Part shown: positions 10,780 through 21,782 of the stretch, piece by piece
Layout: every line of letters begins with the position of its first letter
Position numbering within the stretch: the first letter of the stretch is position 1
DNA from: Macrocystis pyrifera
Lineage: Eukaryota; Sar; Phaeophyceae; Laminariales; Laminariaceae
NCBI GenBank assembly: GCA_031763025.1
Contig: JASSKH010000006.1
Span: 2,398,958 to 2,462,957, forward strand
Length of the DNA: 64,000 nucleotides
Direction: 5' to 3'
Notes under the pieces: model-generated
Told to the model about the DNA's origin: nothing
Seen by the model: the letters and a program-made list of their open reading frames with translations, nothing else
Databases searched by the model: none
Translations under genes and position numbers: made by a program

Positions 10780-11450
10780 GGAGGTTGTGTGCAGCTTTAT
10801 GTGGCTGTCGACCATGACGAGGCCGGACATCTCGAGCGCTGTGCGTGCTGTGACGCGCCATTCCCACAACCCAACGGAGAGGCACTGGAAGGCAGTTTTG
10901 AAGATTATGGCTTACCTCCACGTGACCAGGTTTATGGAAATGACTTTTGTGCGGGGCTCGGGATTGGATTTGACTGCGTATAGTGATGCTGATTATGCGG
11001 ATAAGTCGATCGATAGGCGCTCGGTATCGGAGACGGTAAATACGCTAGGGGGTGCGGCCGTCAGTTGGGCAAGTAGCACGCAGAGGTGTGTTACGTTGTC
11101 GACAGCAAAAGCAGAGTATGTCGCCCTGGGTAAAGAGGTGAAGGAAGCTTTGTATACGGGCGCGGTGTGGTCGTTTTTTTTGTCCAGAGCTAAGCGGATC
11201 ATGTGTGCGGGTTTTCGAGGATAACCAGGGGGCCATAGCGTTGGCTGAGAACCCTCTTAGTTCTGCTCGGAGTAAGCATATCGACGTGCGTTTTCTTTTT
11301 GTCAGAGAGCTACTTCGTGCTAAGAAGACCGACTTTCAGTTTGTAGCTTCGGAAGAGCAGCACGCGGATATTTTGACGAGATCCGTTGCTGCGACCCCTT
11401 TTAAGCCTCATCGTAGGTTCTTGTTGAATCTGCCTTTGGAGGGTAAGTAA
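10780..11450 (+). pseudogene. Copia-1 RNase H
   Basis: RNase H degrades the RNA strand during cDNA synthesis. Motifs are TRPDISSAVRAV, AYSDADYADKS (catalytic Asp), STAKAEYVAL (catalytic Glu, normally STAEAEY) and, in another frame, VFEDNQGAIALAE with SKHIDVRFLFVRE and the C-terminal Q..D.LTR block. A frame change near 11205 is required, so it is inactive. Confidence 0.9.
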
Positions 11451-11765
11451 GGGGGTATGAGCATTATCCGATGAGTACCATGTTTGAGTGATGCGAGGAA
11501 TAATTTGTCAGGTCGCCAACCTTGCGCTATTTTGAGGGGCATGGGGGAATATGGCACCGCTTGGCATTATATTTTCTGGCCATGGTCATCGTTTGGAATG
11601 CGGTCGTTGTTTCAATTGCAATGGTTTGGAGTACGAGTGTTATACAGGGGGTTTTGACCCGGTGATCGGGTTTCCTCCTGCGGGACTGTCGTTGGCTGTT
11701 CTTAGGTCCTAGCAAGTCTTGAATGTCTTTTCGGTCTCGTCACTGCTGTGAAGAGCCATGGAGGG
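11451..11765 (+). other. Copia-1 3' untranslated region
   Basis: This 315 bp stretch lies between the RNase H stop and the 3' LTR. No coding motif is seen. Purine-rich GAAGAGCCATGGAGGG directly before the LTR at 11766 is the likely polypurine tract, although it is interrupted by pyrimidines. Confidence 0.55.
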
Positions 11766-12024
11766 TGTTCGTTTGGATCGTTCCAGCAGCGACAGTTACA
11801 AGTTGTAGAGGGTTGGGTATATCTTCGCAGGCGTTATGATGAATTATGCCGCCTTGTATTCGTGAGGAGAGTTTGAGCACTCTGTTCTCTGCTCCGTTCC
11901 CTGCTCCGAGCTACGAGTTAGGCTCCGCTCTCTCTCCCCTCCTCTGTCCTCTAATGTAACGACTATAAATAATCTCATCAGACCACGTGGTGGTCAGGGC
12001 ATCCAGGCTTGGACTCTACGAACA
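11766..12024 (+). repeat. Copia-1 3' LTR
   Basis: Begins TGTTCGTTTGG and ends CTACGAACA. It is followed at once by the CCATC target duplicate (12025-12029). Confidence 0.92.
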
Positions 12025-12029
12025 CCATC

Positions 12030-12511
12030 CTAAAACAAAACGTGTCGTGAAATCCCCGTTGAGATCCAGCGTTGGCTCCATGAAGGTTTTTTCTTACTGT
12101 CCTTCCTGTCCTGCTTGGCGTATCCTCCGGTGTTTTTCTTGGCGGGCGTAGGGCAGTTGCGCGAGATGTGTCCTACCTTGTCACAGGTGTAACAAAAGAC
12201 TGACTCCGCTAAGTCCTACCTCGTCACAGTTAGAACAAACGACTGACTCCGCTGACATGGCGATACCGTCCAACGATTCCACCCTTCACCCCATTGCTGC
12301 GGGACAGATTGTCTAGATACAGATGACACAGTGTCGTCTGGATCTGGGCAAGGTCAAAGGCCGGACCACGATACATCATTGACTTGATGCTTTCGCTTCC
12401 GGCCATAATTCTTGAACGATGATGTCCTTACTACGCCGATCGGCCACGAGCTCGCCCATCGCCTCCCACTTGGCGGGCTGGATGATCGCCTTGGTGAAGT
12501 AGTAGTCGTTA
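12030..12511 (-). pseudogene. O-copia gag, C-terminal half with zinc knuckle
   Basis: The minus strand reads DYYFTKAIIQPAKWEAMGEL and continues to a CCHC knuckle CYTCDKVGHISRNC (complement of about 12153-12194), followed by a lysine-rich tail. Just upstream is a diverged duplicate of the knuckle (CSNCDEVG...). The coding sequence is interrupted at its 5' side by Gypsy-1 at 12512, and at its 3' side by Copia-1, beyond which the protease resumes. The N-terminal half is at 21783-22330. Confidence 0.8.
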
Positions 12512-13027
12512 TGTTGCGGCGGAGGGACATGGGAGCAATCTACAGTACGACGGGTCGAGGCATGCAGCCACGAGTCGTCGGGCGCAGAGTAGTGGCGGAC
12601 CACTCTGTGGGTGTGGGACTTGCGTTTCATTTAGCAGACAGTTTCAGTCTGCTGAATGTCAAACGCCTGACCAAGGTGTAAAGCGCATGCCGCGTTGTGG
12701 CCGACACCGAGTGTCTTTAGACGCTACCCAGGCAAGGAAGAGAATACGTGCAAAACCTAAAAAGTGGATTAAAGGAATAAAAACTAAAGGATTAAAGGAT
12801 TAAAGGCTAAACCGACTGTTCGCTCGCATATACGCATCATTACGCGTGATAACGGGCATAATCGAGTATCTGCATCGCTCGCAATCGAGGGGTTTGGTCA
12901 TCGTTTGCTTCGCTCTCGCCTGAACGAAGCCCAGGAGCAACTGGGACTGCCGAAGGGTCCAACGTACGAACTGAGGAGGCGAGTCAGGTGAGCGTTGACA
13001 GCTCACCCCGGGGAGCTTGCCGTAACA
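12512..13027 (+). repeat. Gypsy-1 5' LTR
   Basis: The 516 bp LTR holds a tract of ATTAAAGGATTAAAGG-type short repeats (about 12768-12808). It is nearly identical to 21263-21778. Confidence 0.93.
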
Positions 13028-13045
13028 TGGTGAACCCAGGGAGAT
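13028..13045 (+). promoter_or_regulatory. Gypsy-1 primer-binding site
   Basis: TGGTGAACCCAGGGAGAT directly follows the LTR and begins with TGG, complementary to a tRNA 3' CCA end. Gypsy-2 has TGGTGAACCC at the same place, so both probably use the same tRNA. I cannot name it. Confidence 0.75.
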
Positions 13046-13214
13046 CGACCCAGGCAGGATCAGGAAGTGGTGATAGGGTTACGAGCACCATGCAGGGCTG
13101 AGAGAGCAAGTCACACAAGCACCAGCTGCTCAAGGGTTGGTGTCCGCCAAAAAAAATTGGGGGGTTCGGCGAACTGATAGAAGCTGATGCTGTTCTGTAA
13201 TGTTTGTTGTTGCG

Positions 13215-13335
13215 GACTTGATGGAATCTGATAATGCGATGGGTTCGGCAAAGCTTGGGCCTGGCGAACTGGTGGAATCTGATAATGCGATGGGTTCGGC
13301 AAAGCTTGGGCCTGGCGAACTGGTGGAATCTGATG
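13215..13335. repeat. 51 bp tandem repeat in Gypsy-1 leader
   Basis: GGAATCTGATAATGCGATGG...TTGGGCCTGGCGAACTGGT repeats about 2.3 times, and a more diverged partial unit lies upstream (13165-13215). Confidence 0.75.
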
Positions 13336-13339
13336 AACA

Positions 13340-16140
13340 TTTGTAAGTCGTCGTACGCAGCTGGAAGGCGAAGGTGAGCGCCCGACAGCCACTGTGGCCG
13401 TAGACGAGTCGCGGGGTGAGCGCTTCTCGGGGGTAGTGCTCAGGGTGACGGTGAGCACTAACGAGCCGGCAAGGAGCTTTTATTATACTACTTGGGCCGT
13501 ACTACTCACCACATCTAGTGACGACCTAGAGCTGGTATACTATTATGTCGTATAAAAATGAAAACCCACTACGTGGAAAAAAAAACGAAATGAACTTGAA
13601 AATTAAGCTCATCGCGGATCGGTCGTAGACGGTGTTGTAAGAGGCTGCACAAGAGGTTGCATATACGGACAGGAAATGTGGTTGAGCAGTACGGACGAAG
13701 CCACACAGACAGCTGGTAGCTGTACTACCTGCGGTGGGCTGCATAGGTACAATTGTCCTGTCAACAGTGGGAGGGTACCACCAAACTCATGTAAAGTCCT
13801 GGCAAGGCAAACAAAAAGTGTCTGGGCCGGCTCCCTGCATTGTCAAGGGAGCATTCAACTGGTACTGGTCACAGTAGTATCCAAGGCATCGAGCAGTGCC
13901 ACAAACACTCGTATCTCCAGGCACTGCTGCAATTATATTAGTAGTTCTAGTATCAACACTAATAAGGAGTAGGAGGTTTATGTCGGATGATGGAAAAAAC
14001 CTCAAACTGGCGACCTGCAGTGATATGATCACCTACGAAAAATGAGTCGTCGTTCTTTTTACATATGAACGAAAAGGTGTGGAAGATCCCGTGAGTACTA
14101 ACCAATGTAAATGTCCATGATTGTAATAGTATTCTAAAAGAAAATGTGTGTTTTCGTCGGGGTGAATACCAACCAGGTACTGGTACGATTTTACTATTTG
14201 GACATTCTGATAATAATATGATCGTACTGTTTGGTAGTATATTACACCCTCGGGCATATCTCACCAGGTTTCCTCGTGCAGCACGTACGGCAATGTACTA
14301 CCGCTGCGCCACCGCGATAGGACTATCAATAGGGACATGAAGTAAGCGAGATACAAAGTGTGGTAAGAGCATAGCCCATGCTGGGATGGCGAATTATCAG
14401 GGCGTGTTTTTATTGTCTATGCTGAACAATCTTGAAAGGTCAAAAAGCGAGTGAAAACCGCAAGTCTGGCGACCTCAAGAATATATAATGTTAATAGTAC
14501 ACGCCCACGGGCAGCATATGGACGGCGAGCCTGTTTTGTTTGTTTTGCGCTGCCTAGCCCATATCAGTTCCGGGAGGGGATCACGGTTGACTAAAACAGG
14601 GAAGAGACGACAGACAGGATAGCTACTGTTGTTGGTATCAGATCGATTAATAGCATATAAACCTGTCTATGCAACTCGTACCACAAACTGCTGCGGCTGT
14701 TGTGCTTCGGTTTGCCTACTATTTCCTTGGTCTTACTCTGCTTAGTATAGCGCGTGTTGTGATACTGCTGTCTATTTTTCTGGTTCTTGTGTCATCTGCC
14801 ACATCTCCTCGGGGGGCACGACACGTGGTTTATATTATACCGGGTATGTATTTCCAAACGCGTACGAAATAGAGTCGTTTTATTACGTTGACCTGTTCGG
14901 TCTTGACAACTATATTTCACCTCTATTCGGATCGCATAACCATGAACCAACCACACATCTTTGGCGCCGGGATGATGGGGCCTGAATAAGGTAAACTCCC
15001 TATTAATAGCTATACTATATAGTCATCAAACTTGCACCTTAGGACTGCTGTAGCAGCATGAACTACAGCAGTTTATGCCTACGATTATTAATAAATACGA
15101 AGCGGCATATAGTTATCAAGTATCGGTACGTATGAAGTACAGCAGTATTCACCTAAGAATAAGAAAGCCTGCTTCGAGCGCCACACTAAAACCTACAGTA
15201 AACACCTAAACAAGTACCAGGTATGAGCGGACATGTTGCCCTGCTGGACGGACCGTACAAAGATATCATGATAAATTACTTACTACCACTACGAACTGGT
15301 CCAGCCTTCCAACGCACCTGTTTTAGTCAATGCGGTGTCATAAGCACAGAAAACAGAGGGGGGGGGGGGGGGGTGATAGATTGCTTTGTTTGGGTGAGTA
15401 TGAGGTGTACATTATCGCATACGTGGGGGTGAATGTTTAATGCTGCAAGGGTAGCGATAACGATGGACCTGGCACAAAATTGAGTACTGGCACGCAGGAA
15501 CCTCGAAAACCCAAGAAAACAAAGTAGCCCATCAGAAATACAACTGAGTCGCAGGAAGAGTGCTTGGCTGAGTTAGGTGCACCACAGGTTGTGTTAGTAG
15601 TTTACGATTCGGTCACAATACTGCTGATTATCAAGCGAGTATAGTCCTCTACGTGCATTGCTGTAGTTCGTCGTGGTACACTATTGTTGTTATTTTGCGT
15701 GCCCGTCAAAAACAACCTTGGTGCATTGAACATAAGGGAGCGATACAGAAAGGACCACACTCGGTATGCACCCACGCAAACGTCCTCACTATAATAGGTA
15801 TAGATACAGCAGTGATCCACACACTGGCTGTGACTCATGGCATGATCTGACAACTTTTGTTAGCCCGTGGTTTCTGCTGTGGAGCAGGGATGAACTAAAG
15901 CCACACACACAGTACACAGATCTGGCACGAACTGACAACGAAAATACCACAGCAGCAGCGTAAGATCAGCACAACCGTGGCAATATACCGGTATTCTGCA
16001 CCTGTTTCTTAAGAGTGAGTTGCCATCTTTGCACGTGTTCATGTTATTCACAGCCTGATTTGCACGTATCAACCATAGGGGTTGTATGCTATTAATAGTG
16101 CGTCTGGTGTTCTTGGCACAATAGGAAGCGTGGGATTTGG
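13340..16140. other. Gypsy-1 interior without recognisable genes
   Basis: No gag, protease or RT motif is found on either strand. The stretch holds a LINE-2 tail copy (14520-14835), a G16 run (15358-15373) and several TA-bordered short palindromes (for example near 14999, 15085 and 15215). Much of it is probably secondary insertion, since the interior exceeds a normal gypsy interior by 3-4 kb. Confidence 0.4.
14520..14835 (+). repeat. LINE-2 tail-family copy inside Gypsy-1
   Basis: The blocks ACTCGTACCACAAACTGCTGC, GCTTCGGTTTGCCTACTATTT and CATCTGCCACATCTCCTCGG match the LINE-2 3' region at 55045-55235 in order and orientation. It is diverged and 5' and 3' truncated. Confidence 0.65.
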
Positions 16141-16143
16141 CAC

Positions 16144-16605
16144 ATGCTATGTCACTTGTGCTCAGACGACGAGAGGTTATGTGCCGTCGTTAGGGCTAAG
16201 AATGTGCCACTTATTCCCAGACGACGTGAGGTGCTATGCCGTCATTGTGGCAAACGGCTCGGCCAATTTGGCCTAGGCGACGTGAAAGTTTGGGCCGCCG
16301 CTGCGCCAAAGGAATTGCCTTGTTTGCTTAGCCGACGTGATATTGTGTTCCGCCGTCATAGCAAAGGCAGGCGGTGGGAGGCAGAAGATCGCACCCGGCG
16401 CCGTAGCAGTGTGCTACACCTAATTTATTTTCCGAACGCTGTACCACGTTCGCCCAGCCGACGTGAGGTAGTGTTATGCCGTCGCTGTGGCAAACGGCTG
16501 TCATTTTGGCCTGGACGGCGCGAGGTTTAGCGCCATCGCTGCGGCAAAGGATTTGCCACGTTAGCGCAGACGACGTGAGGTTGGGGGCCGTCGTCAAAGG
16601 CGGAC
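16144..16605 (+). repeat. ~56 bp tandem repeat with CxxC-coding units
   Basis: About seven imperfect units start with GACGACGTGAGGT and continue ATGCCGTCG(C)TGTGGCAAACGG. Starts are near 16160, 16217, 16274, 16328, 16452, 16510 and 16567. In frame 16144-16530 several units read RREV..CR(R/H)CGKRL, but others lose the cysteines and the frame is lost before the last unit. It is either a decayed repetitive Cys/Arg protein or, more likely, a minisatellite that happens to be open. Confidence 0.6.
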
Positions 16606-16639
16606 AGTGGGTGGCCGAGGATGATACCCTGCCCTGTAG

Positions 16640-17616
16640 CAATGTATATGTATCTGACATCTGTTTTCCACGAGTACTGGGCCTGGGTGCTCCGATATCA
16701 GACGCGCAAAGAGCTCTGTACGAGTATGACCTATGAAGGGCACCTGGTTGGCCTATTGAGCCGGTTCGTATTTTGACACAGCTCTGTGCATGGCATTGAC
16801 GAGCAAGCATGCACGTGCGCGCGCCGTATCCGGGTGCGGTCGCGTAGCTTGTCACTACAGCAGTTTGGACGTTGCCCACGATGAAATAAGGAACTGCGAG
16901 TCCTCTTTCGGTACTGTGTGTAGTACTGGGAGTATCCATAGATGCAAAGTAACGGTACAAAGAAATGCTGCAGGTGTGCACCAAACAATTATATCTGTAC
17001 GTGATTGATGTTTTTGCAGAGCCTATCTTTGTTTTATGCACGAGTATCTAAGAGTTAATACCATCAATATGCACTTGTGCGGTGGTGTGTTTGATTTGGT
17101 GTGTCAGATGAGTTTTTCATTGTTCCAAGCACGCTCTTACGTACCACCGTATGCTGATTGCTGCAGTTTTCAGGAGGATGAACGACGGAAGGAAAAACGA
17201 AACATAAAGGGGATATATCTAAGTTTATCTACACGTTAAAGTTAAACCCTCTACATATACACCTGCGCATATTTATTTGGAACGACGTCTTTAAACATAT
17301 ATGCAGACCGTCTGGTACGTGCTTCGAGCCAGGAAATAAACCGCGTGTACCGGGTATAACAACGGTAATATGTGGCCGGAACGAAATGGTTGAATACGCT
17401 AATCGAGACGGTACTGAGTGTAGGATGCAGAATGTATGCCTGACACAGAATCCGAACCGTATCCACGACACCAGGAATCGGCCAAAGCAACAGTTTAGCG
17501 TTCCACCGAAACTAGTTGTCGTTTATCCAGTGGATGTGTCACAGAGATAGACACAGGACAGAGTGTATGAAGTTATTCTTCGATGTCTTGCGTTCGCCCA
17601 GCCGAGTGAAACGCAA
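16640..17616. other. Gypsy-1 interior, nothing recognised
   Basis: Open frames on both strands here (for example the long minus frame 17041-16328) overlap the minisatellite and show no motif. Confidence 0.35.
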
Positions 17617-17633
17617 GGGGGGGGGGGGGGGGG
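17617..17633. repeat. G17 homopolymer
   Basis: A run of 17 G between ACGCAA and AGAGCAC. It may be the poly(C) tail of a minus-strand non-LTR insertion as seen elsewhere in the window, but no family tail sequence is recognised next to it. Confidence 0.5.
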
Positions 17634-17639
17634 AGAGCA

Positions 17640-19920
17640 CATCCAAGGTAAGGGGATTACTGCTGTGAACCCAACCCTTGGCAGAGGATTTCTTAGATAA
17701 GGGGACTACTGTACTTTGGGCGGTCAACCTAATCCGGGGTTGAGTCGCTCCTACCTACGATGAAAACGCGGATCTACTTGAAGGATGTCCAAGGTAAGGA
17801 TTTTCTGTGAGCGGTCTTGCAGTTCCCCTACGAGGAAGAGGTTAATAGGTTAATCAACTCCAAGATAAATAGGTGACTCGGGAAGCGGACAATCGACCTC
17901 AAGGTGAAGACGTTGGAATTAATTAAACAATCGACTCCAAAAGCATATAGGGATCGCTCCGAAACGCGAAGCAGCCGAGAGTGGAGTTCCTATTCTCCTG
18001 GCGACCGTCCTCCAGGATCGAATGCTCGAAAAACAGGTAAAAATCATGGAAGGCGGCTCTATGAGTTATTTGAGTGCCACAACCCTTGAGAAATACGGGA
18101 GTGTGATCAATGTCGCGAAAACAGAAGGCTTTGTAACTGTGTGCCACCCTTGAGGCAAACTAGGAGGGACATCAATGAGACAGAAAGGCTACTGAATCCG
18201 GAATTATCACGGATATGGCAAAGAAGGTAAGTAGAGTCAAGCCCAACGAAACCGGAGTTAAAGGTAACCGGCCCCAGAGCCACAACGGGTACTACCAAGG
18301 AGGTAACAGAGTCACGCCCAACGAAGTCAGAGAGAACGATAACTGGCTGGTAAACGGCGCCCAACGCTAAGAATGAACCGGCGTGTCTCGACAACTATTT
18401 GCACGAGTGGGAGTGGTCAATTCAGGGGTAAGTCCATAACACTCCAAGATCAACGTTATGCTCAACTTGCTCAGGCCAACGTACTGGGAAAGGTGAGCCC
18501 CTTGGTTAGCGTGGCATGGTACTGGTGAGCACGTGCCTCAATACCGGCCACTAGCATAACGAACGAACCTGTCCCGGCCAGAAAGAAACGCCCAACACAT
18601 GCAAGTGATTGAGAACAAAGAAAGGGTCTCGCTAGGTACACACGAACTCCAAGCGTGTCATCGAGTGTACTGTCGCCTTGAGTCAATCAGGCAATGCTGG
18701 GCGGTCATCCGCGCCACAGGAGGTGAGTGCGGTGTTTTGGTGTGTGAACTAATTTAGACGGTAAGTCTGGGGAAGGGAGTTGCCCGTCGTCGACTCGGCT
18801 GTTCAAAAGTCAGAGACTTTCCTGCATGTGGCGCAGAAGAGATCTGTGATTCATCGAATGCGCCACGGACCTGTAGTAGTCACCCTGAGCTCGTCACCTG
18901 CTCCTGAATACCCTGTCAAGGCTGGCGTATTCTGCTTTGAGGTGGTAGTTTCAGGAAGGCTTTTCCAGACGATGCACCTTGTTGTCGAACATACTGATCG
19001 GAGGGACTTATCCTTGCGGAGCTTGTTGTAGACGAAGAGATTGCACCGGCAACAGAGAGTGATACAGGAATTAGAGACAAACGCTTTGTGTACACATCAG
19101 GTGCCACCTGTTACGCATGCATACAACTTGTAAACGCGCTCGAAACCAGATAATCAACCGCGTTGTGACCTCCATAACATGCCTGATCAATCAACGTCGA
19201 TGGTTGTTAAGACGACTGGAATCACGGAAACTTGTGACATTCTTGGTGTTGCCGAGTCACTACTGCCGTAGCTGTGGATTATCTCCAAGGGCGACGAGAC
19301 GGTACGAGGGGCCTGTAAGTCCACCCTCTGCCCTATCAACCCAAGTAATTGATACAGTGCAGAATTCGCGTCTGTTAGAGGGAGATCATGGAAGAGGTTC
19401 TTCCATGGTGGAGTGCTACCACAGAAACACGAATATTCTTAGTCGGGCCTGTGGGTCAGGTGAAGAGGCAAAGATGAAGATGGATGGTGCTTGCAATACC
19501 ACGAAGGTATACGCCGGCAGACCCTTAATAACGAGGACTCAAAGCTAGCTACATCGAAGGCAATGACACCGGAGTGTTTCGCCTTGGTTCGCAACACGTT
19601 TGGTGGTCCGGGCGTGGAAGGCCCAACTTTTCTGACCCAGGGTAAGCGTAAGTAGCCCACGTTAGCCAAGGACGTAAAGTATGTGCTCTTATATAAGCGC
19701 AGGAGTAGCAAATGGGTGACCACGCAAGTGACAGTATCACCCATTAGCACCCTACAATCGTGGAAGGTTCCTGAGATGTACATTTCAGACCTTAAGTAGG
19801 GGCTGCAAGCAGGTAATAGGTTCGAGTATGTGTTGTCCTTGGTGGAAGAAGCGAGCACATCTTTTGCTCACGTGTCCTGTGCCGTCGAAGGAGGCGTATG
19901 CGGTAAAACCTCACACTGAG
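17640..19920 (+). other. Degenerate Gypsy-1 pol region with many splice-donor-like words
   Basis: No protease or RT motif is readable. The open frame 18780-19031 has hydrophobic strands but no catalytic signature. The stretch is dotted with AGGTAAG, GGTAAGT and GGTGAGT words (near 17649, 17795, 18226, 18427, 18720, 18760 and 19640). Confidence 0.35.
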
Positions 19921-19922
19921 CG

Positions 19923-20200
19923 ATGTGCGTTTCAGAATCGCTATTGTTGGTCCGGGGCGATGCAGGGGGGGAGTTTACGGCCGTGAACCCCCTGTGCCAG
20001 TCGCCGGGAGTGTCGGTGTGCTACGGTCTCGTCAACCACACCCGAGGGCAGGGATCTGTCGAACTATGCGAGAGTGGCTACAGAAAGCATTCTCGGGACT
20101 CCGCAAGTCTTCGCCTCTTAAGTGAAACGAAGAAGTACTCTCCGAGTGATGGATTCGGCGTTTCACCCCAGATCTTCACCCACCATGCGTTCTGTTGACG
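19923..20200 (+). pseudogene. Gypsy-1 integrase core fragment
   Basis: The frame opening at 19923 reads LLLVRGDAGGEFTAV (second catalytic Asp of the DDE core), then LCQSPGVSVCYGLVNH and RGQGSVELCE, where the Glu is the third catalytic residue and the usual SVER has become SVEL. The spacing is right for a gypsy integrase. The first Asp and the zinc domain are not found upstream. The downstream sequence to 20875 has no chromodomain I can recognise. Confidence 0.7.
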
Positions 20201-20929
20201 TTAGTCAGGCCTGTCACTGATGGGTATCAGGCCGAGGCTAAACGTTTGTCATGCCTGTCATTGATTATTGTGATGCCTGTCATCGCGTTTGACAAGTTCT
20301 ACGTGGACGGGTGCATTGCCAAACCGAGGACGACGGTCTTCGCAGCGGGCATCAAGACATTTCATGAATGCTCCGACCTGGCAATGCCGTCGATATGGCT
20401 CGCGCACCTGGTCGGGGGATCGGATGGAAGACTTGCCGAGAAATACACTTTGGCGGAAACCGTTGTACACGACGACCAATCGTAATCTCTCGGGGGACGT
20501 CGCAAACACGTGAGTATGCGAGTATGTTCTAACTGGATTGACGAGAATCTTCGAGAGTATTACTCAGCTGCAGCTGCACGTATTCCTGGTGGAGACACGT
20601 AAGTATGGGAGTAGTCCCCAATGGGATCCGGATGAGGTGAGTACAGGTTTCACCTCCAAGCAGCTGTAAAGATTTCACGCTTTGTATGGACTGCACCAGG
20701 GTTCAGACTGCCGTTCTCGCCCGCCGGAGATGTCAATAAGGAAAGAGCGAGAAACAGCTTCCAGAGTAGCGAGCGAGGCACACCGGCTAGATACCAAGGT
20801 CCGGAGGGAGTTTCCAGACGTTCGAAGGCGGCAAACGTTCATCGAAGAAGTGTACGACGTCAGCTATTACTAGCGGCGAGTGGGGTGTCCAGATAGCAGT
20901 TCAAGCGTCAAGTTTAAACCGAAGGAAGC

Positions 20930-21190
20930 AGCTGGCGACAACTTCAGCCTTAACCGTTTGTTCAAGCGGTGGGTCTGGCTGGAAATGGGAAGAAGATATG
21001 GAGGAGTGGAATCGCCGGAGCTACAGCGGAGGAAAGCCTAAACCGTTGGTCCAAACGGCGGGTCTGGCGGGGATGGAATGGGCAGGGGGGGAAGAAAGGG
21101 AAGCAAGGGAGGGCGCTGGCGACCACCCCGGCCTAAACCGTTGGTCCAAACGGCGGGTCTGGCGGGGATGGGATGGGCAGGGAGGGAGAA
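20930..21190 (+). repeat. ~98 bp tandem repeat before the Gypsy-1 PPT
   Basis: Three units carry AACCGTTGGTCCAAACGGCG followed by GGTCTGGCGGGGATGG. They start near 20948, 21039 and 21134. The first is diverged and the last two nearly identical. The core AACCGTTNGTCCAAACGG is partly palindromic. Confidence 0.75.
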
Positions 21191-21251
21191 AAAGGGGAGG
21201 AGCTCCGTCATCCGGGGCCGCGCTTTCTTAAGATCTGGAAGATAGCACCAG

Positions 21252-21262
21252 ACTTGGGGGGG
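21252..21262 (+). promoter_or_regulatory. Gypsy-1 polypurine tract
   Basis: ACTTGGGGGGG directly abuts the 3' LTR, as expected for the plus-strand priming site of reverse transcription. Confidence 0.6.
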
Positions 21263-21778
21263 TGTTGCGGCGGAGGGACATGGGAGCAATCTAAAGTACG
21301 ACGGGTCGAGGCATGCAGCCACGAGTCGTCGGGCGCAGAGTAGTGGCGGACCACTCTGTGGGTGTGGGACTTGCGTTTCATTTAGCAGACAGTTTCAGTC
21401 TGCTGAATGTCAAACGCCTGACCAAGGTGTACAACGCATGCCGCGTTGTGGCCAACACCGAGTGTCTTTAGACGCTACCCAGGCAAGGAAGAGAATACGT
21501 GCAAAACCTAAAAAGTGGATTAAAGGAATAGAAACTAAAGGATTAAAGGGTTAAAGGCTAAACCGACTGTTCGCTCGCATATACGCATCATTACGCGTGA
21601 TAACGGGCATAATCGAGTGTCTGCATCGCTCGCAATCGAGGGGTTTGGTCATCGTTTGCTTCGCTCTCGCCTGAGCGAAGCCCTGGAGCCACTGGGACTG
21701 CCGAAGGGTCCAACGTACGAACTGAGGAGGCGAGTCAGGTGAGCGTTGACAGCTCACCCCGGGGAGCTTGCCGTAACA
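21263..21778 (+). repeat. Gypsy-1 3' LTR
   Basis: Nearly identical to 12512-13027. Followed by the GTTA target duplicate. Confidence 0.93.
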
Positions 21779-21782
21779 GTTA

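Larger units (their letters stand above)
5870..12024 (+). mobile_element. Copia-1, Ty1/copia LTR retrotransposon
   Basis: The element is 6155 bp with 255 and 259 bp LTRs, flanked by an exact 5 bp target duplication CCATC (5865-5869 and 12025-12029). Domain order gag, protease, integrase, reverse transcriptase, RNase H is that of copia elements. The LTRs differ at roughly 10% of sites by my eye count, and the coding region has in-frame stops and frame changes, so it is not recently active. It sits inside O-copia at the gag/protease junction in the opposite orientation. Confidence 0.95.
12512..21778 (+). mobile_element. Gypsy-1, young Ty3/gypsy LTR element inserted in O-copia gag
   Basis: Two 516 bp LTRs (12512-13027 and 21263-21778) start TGTTGCGG and end CGTAACA. 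I count about 10-12 differences between them (near 98% identity), so insertion is recent relative to its neighbours. A 4 bp target duplication GTTA flanks it (12508-12511 and 21779-21782). A primer-binding site follows the left LTR and a G-run polypurine tract precedes the right one. Despite near-identical LTRs, the 8.2 kb interior has only a recognisable integrase fragment, so the element is a defective derivative probably moved by a relative. Confidence 0.92.

Noticed and set aside
14293-14320. A-box-like TGGCGCAGCGGTAGTACA on the minus strand
   Set aside because: Only a D-arm match. No T-arm or closing acceptor stem follows at tRNA distance.
16328-17041. 237-codon minus-strand frame
   Set aside because: Runs through the 56 bp minisatellite and unassigned DNA. 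No motif, and its openness is explained by the repeat.
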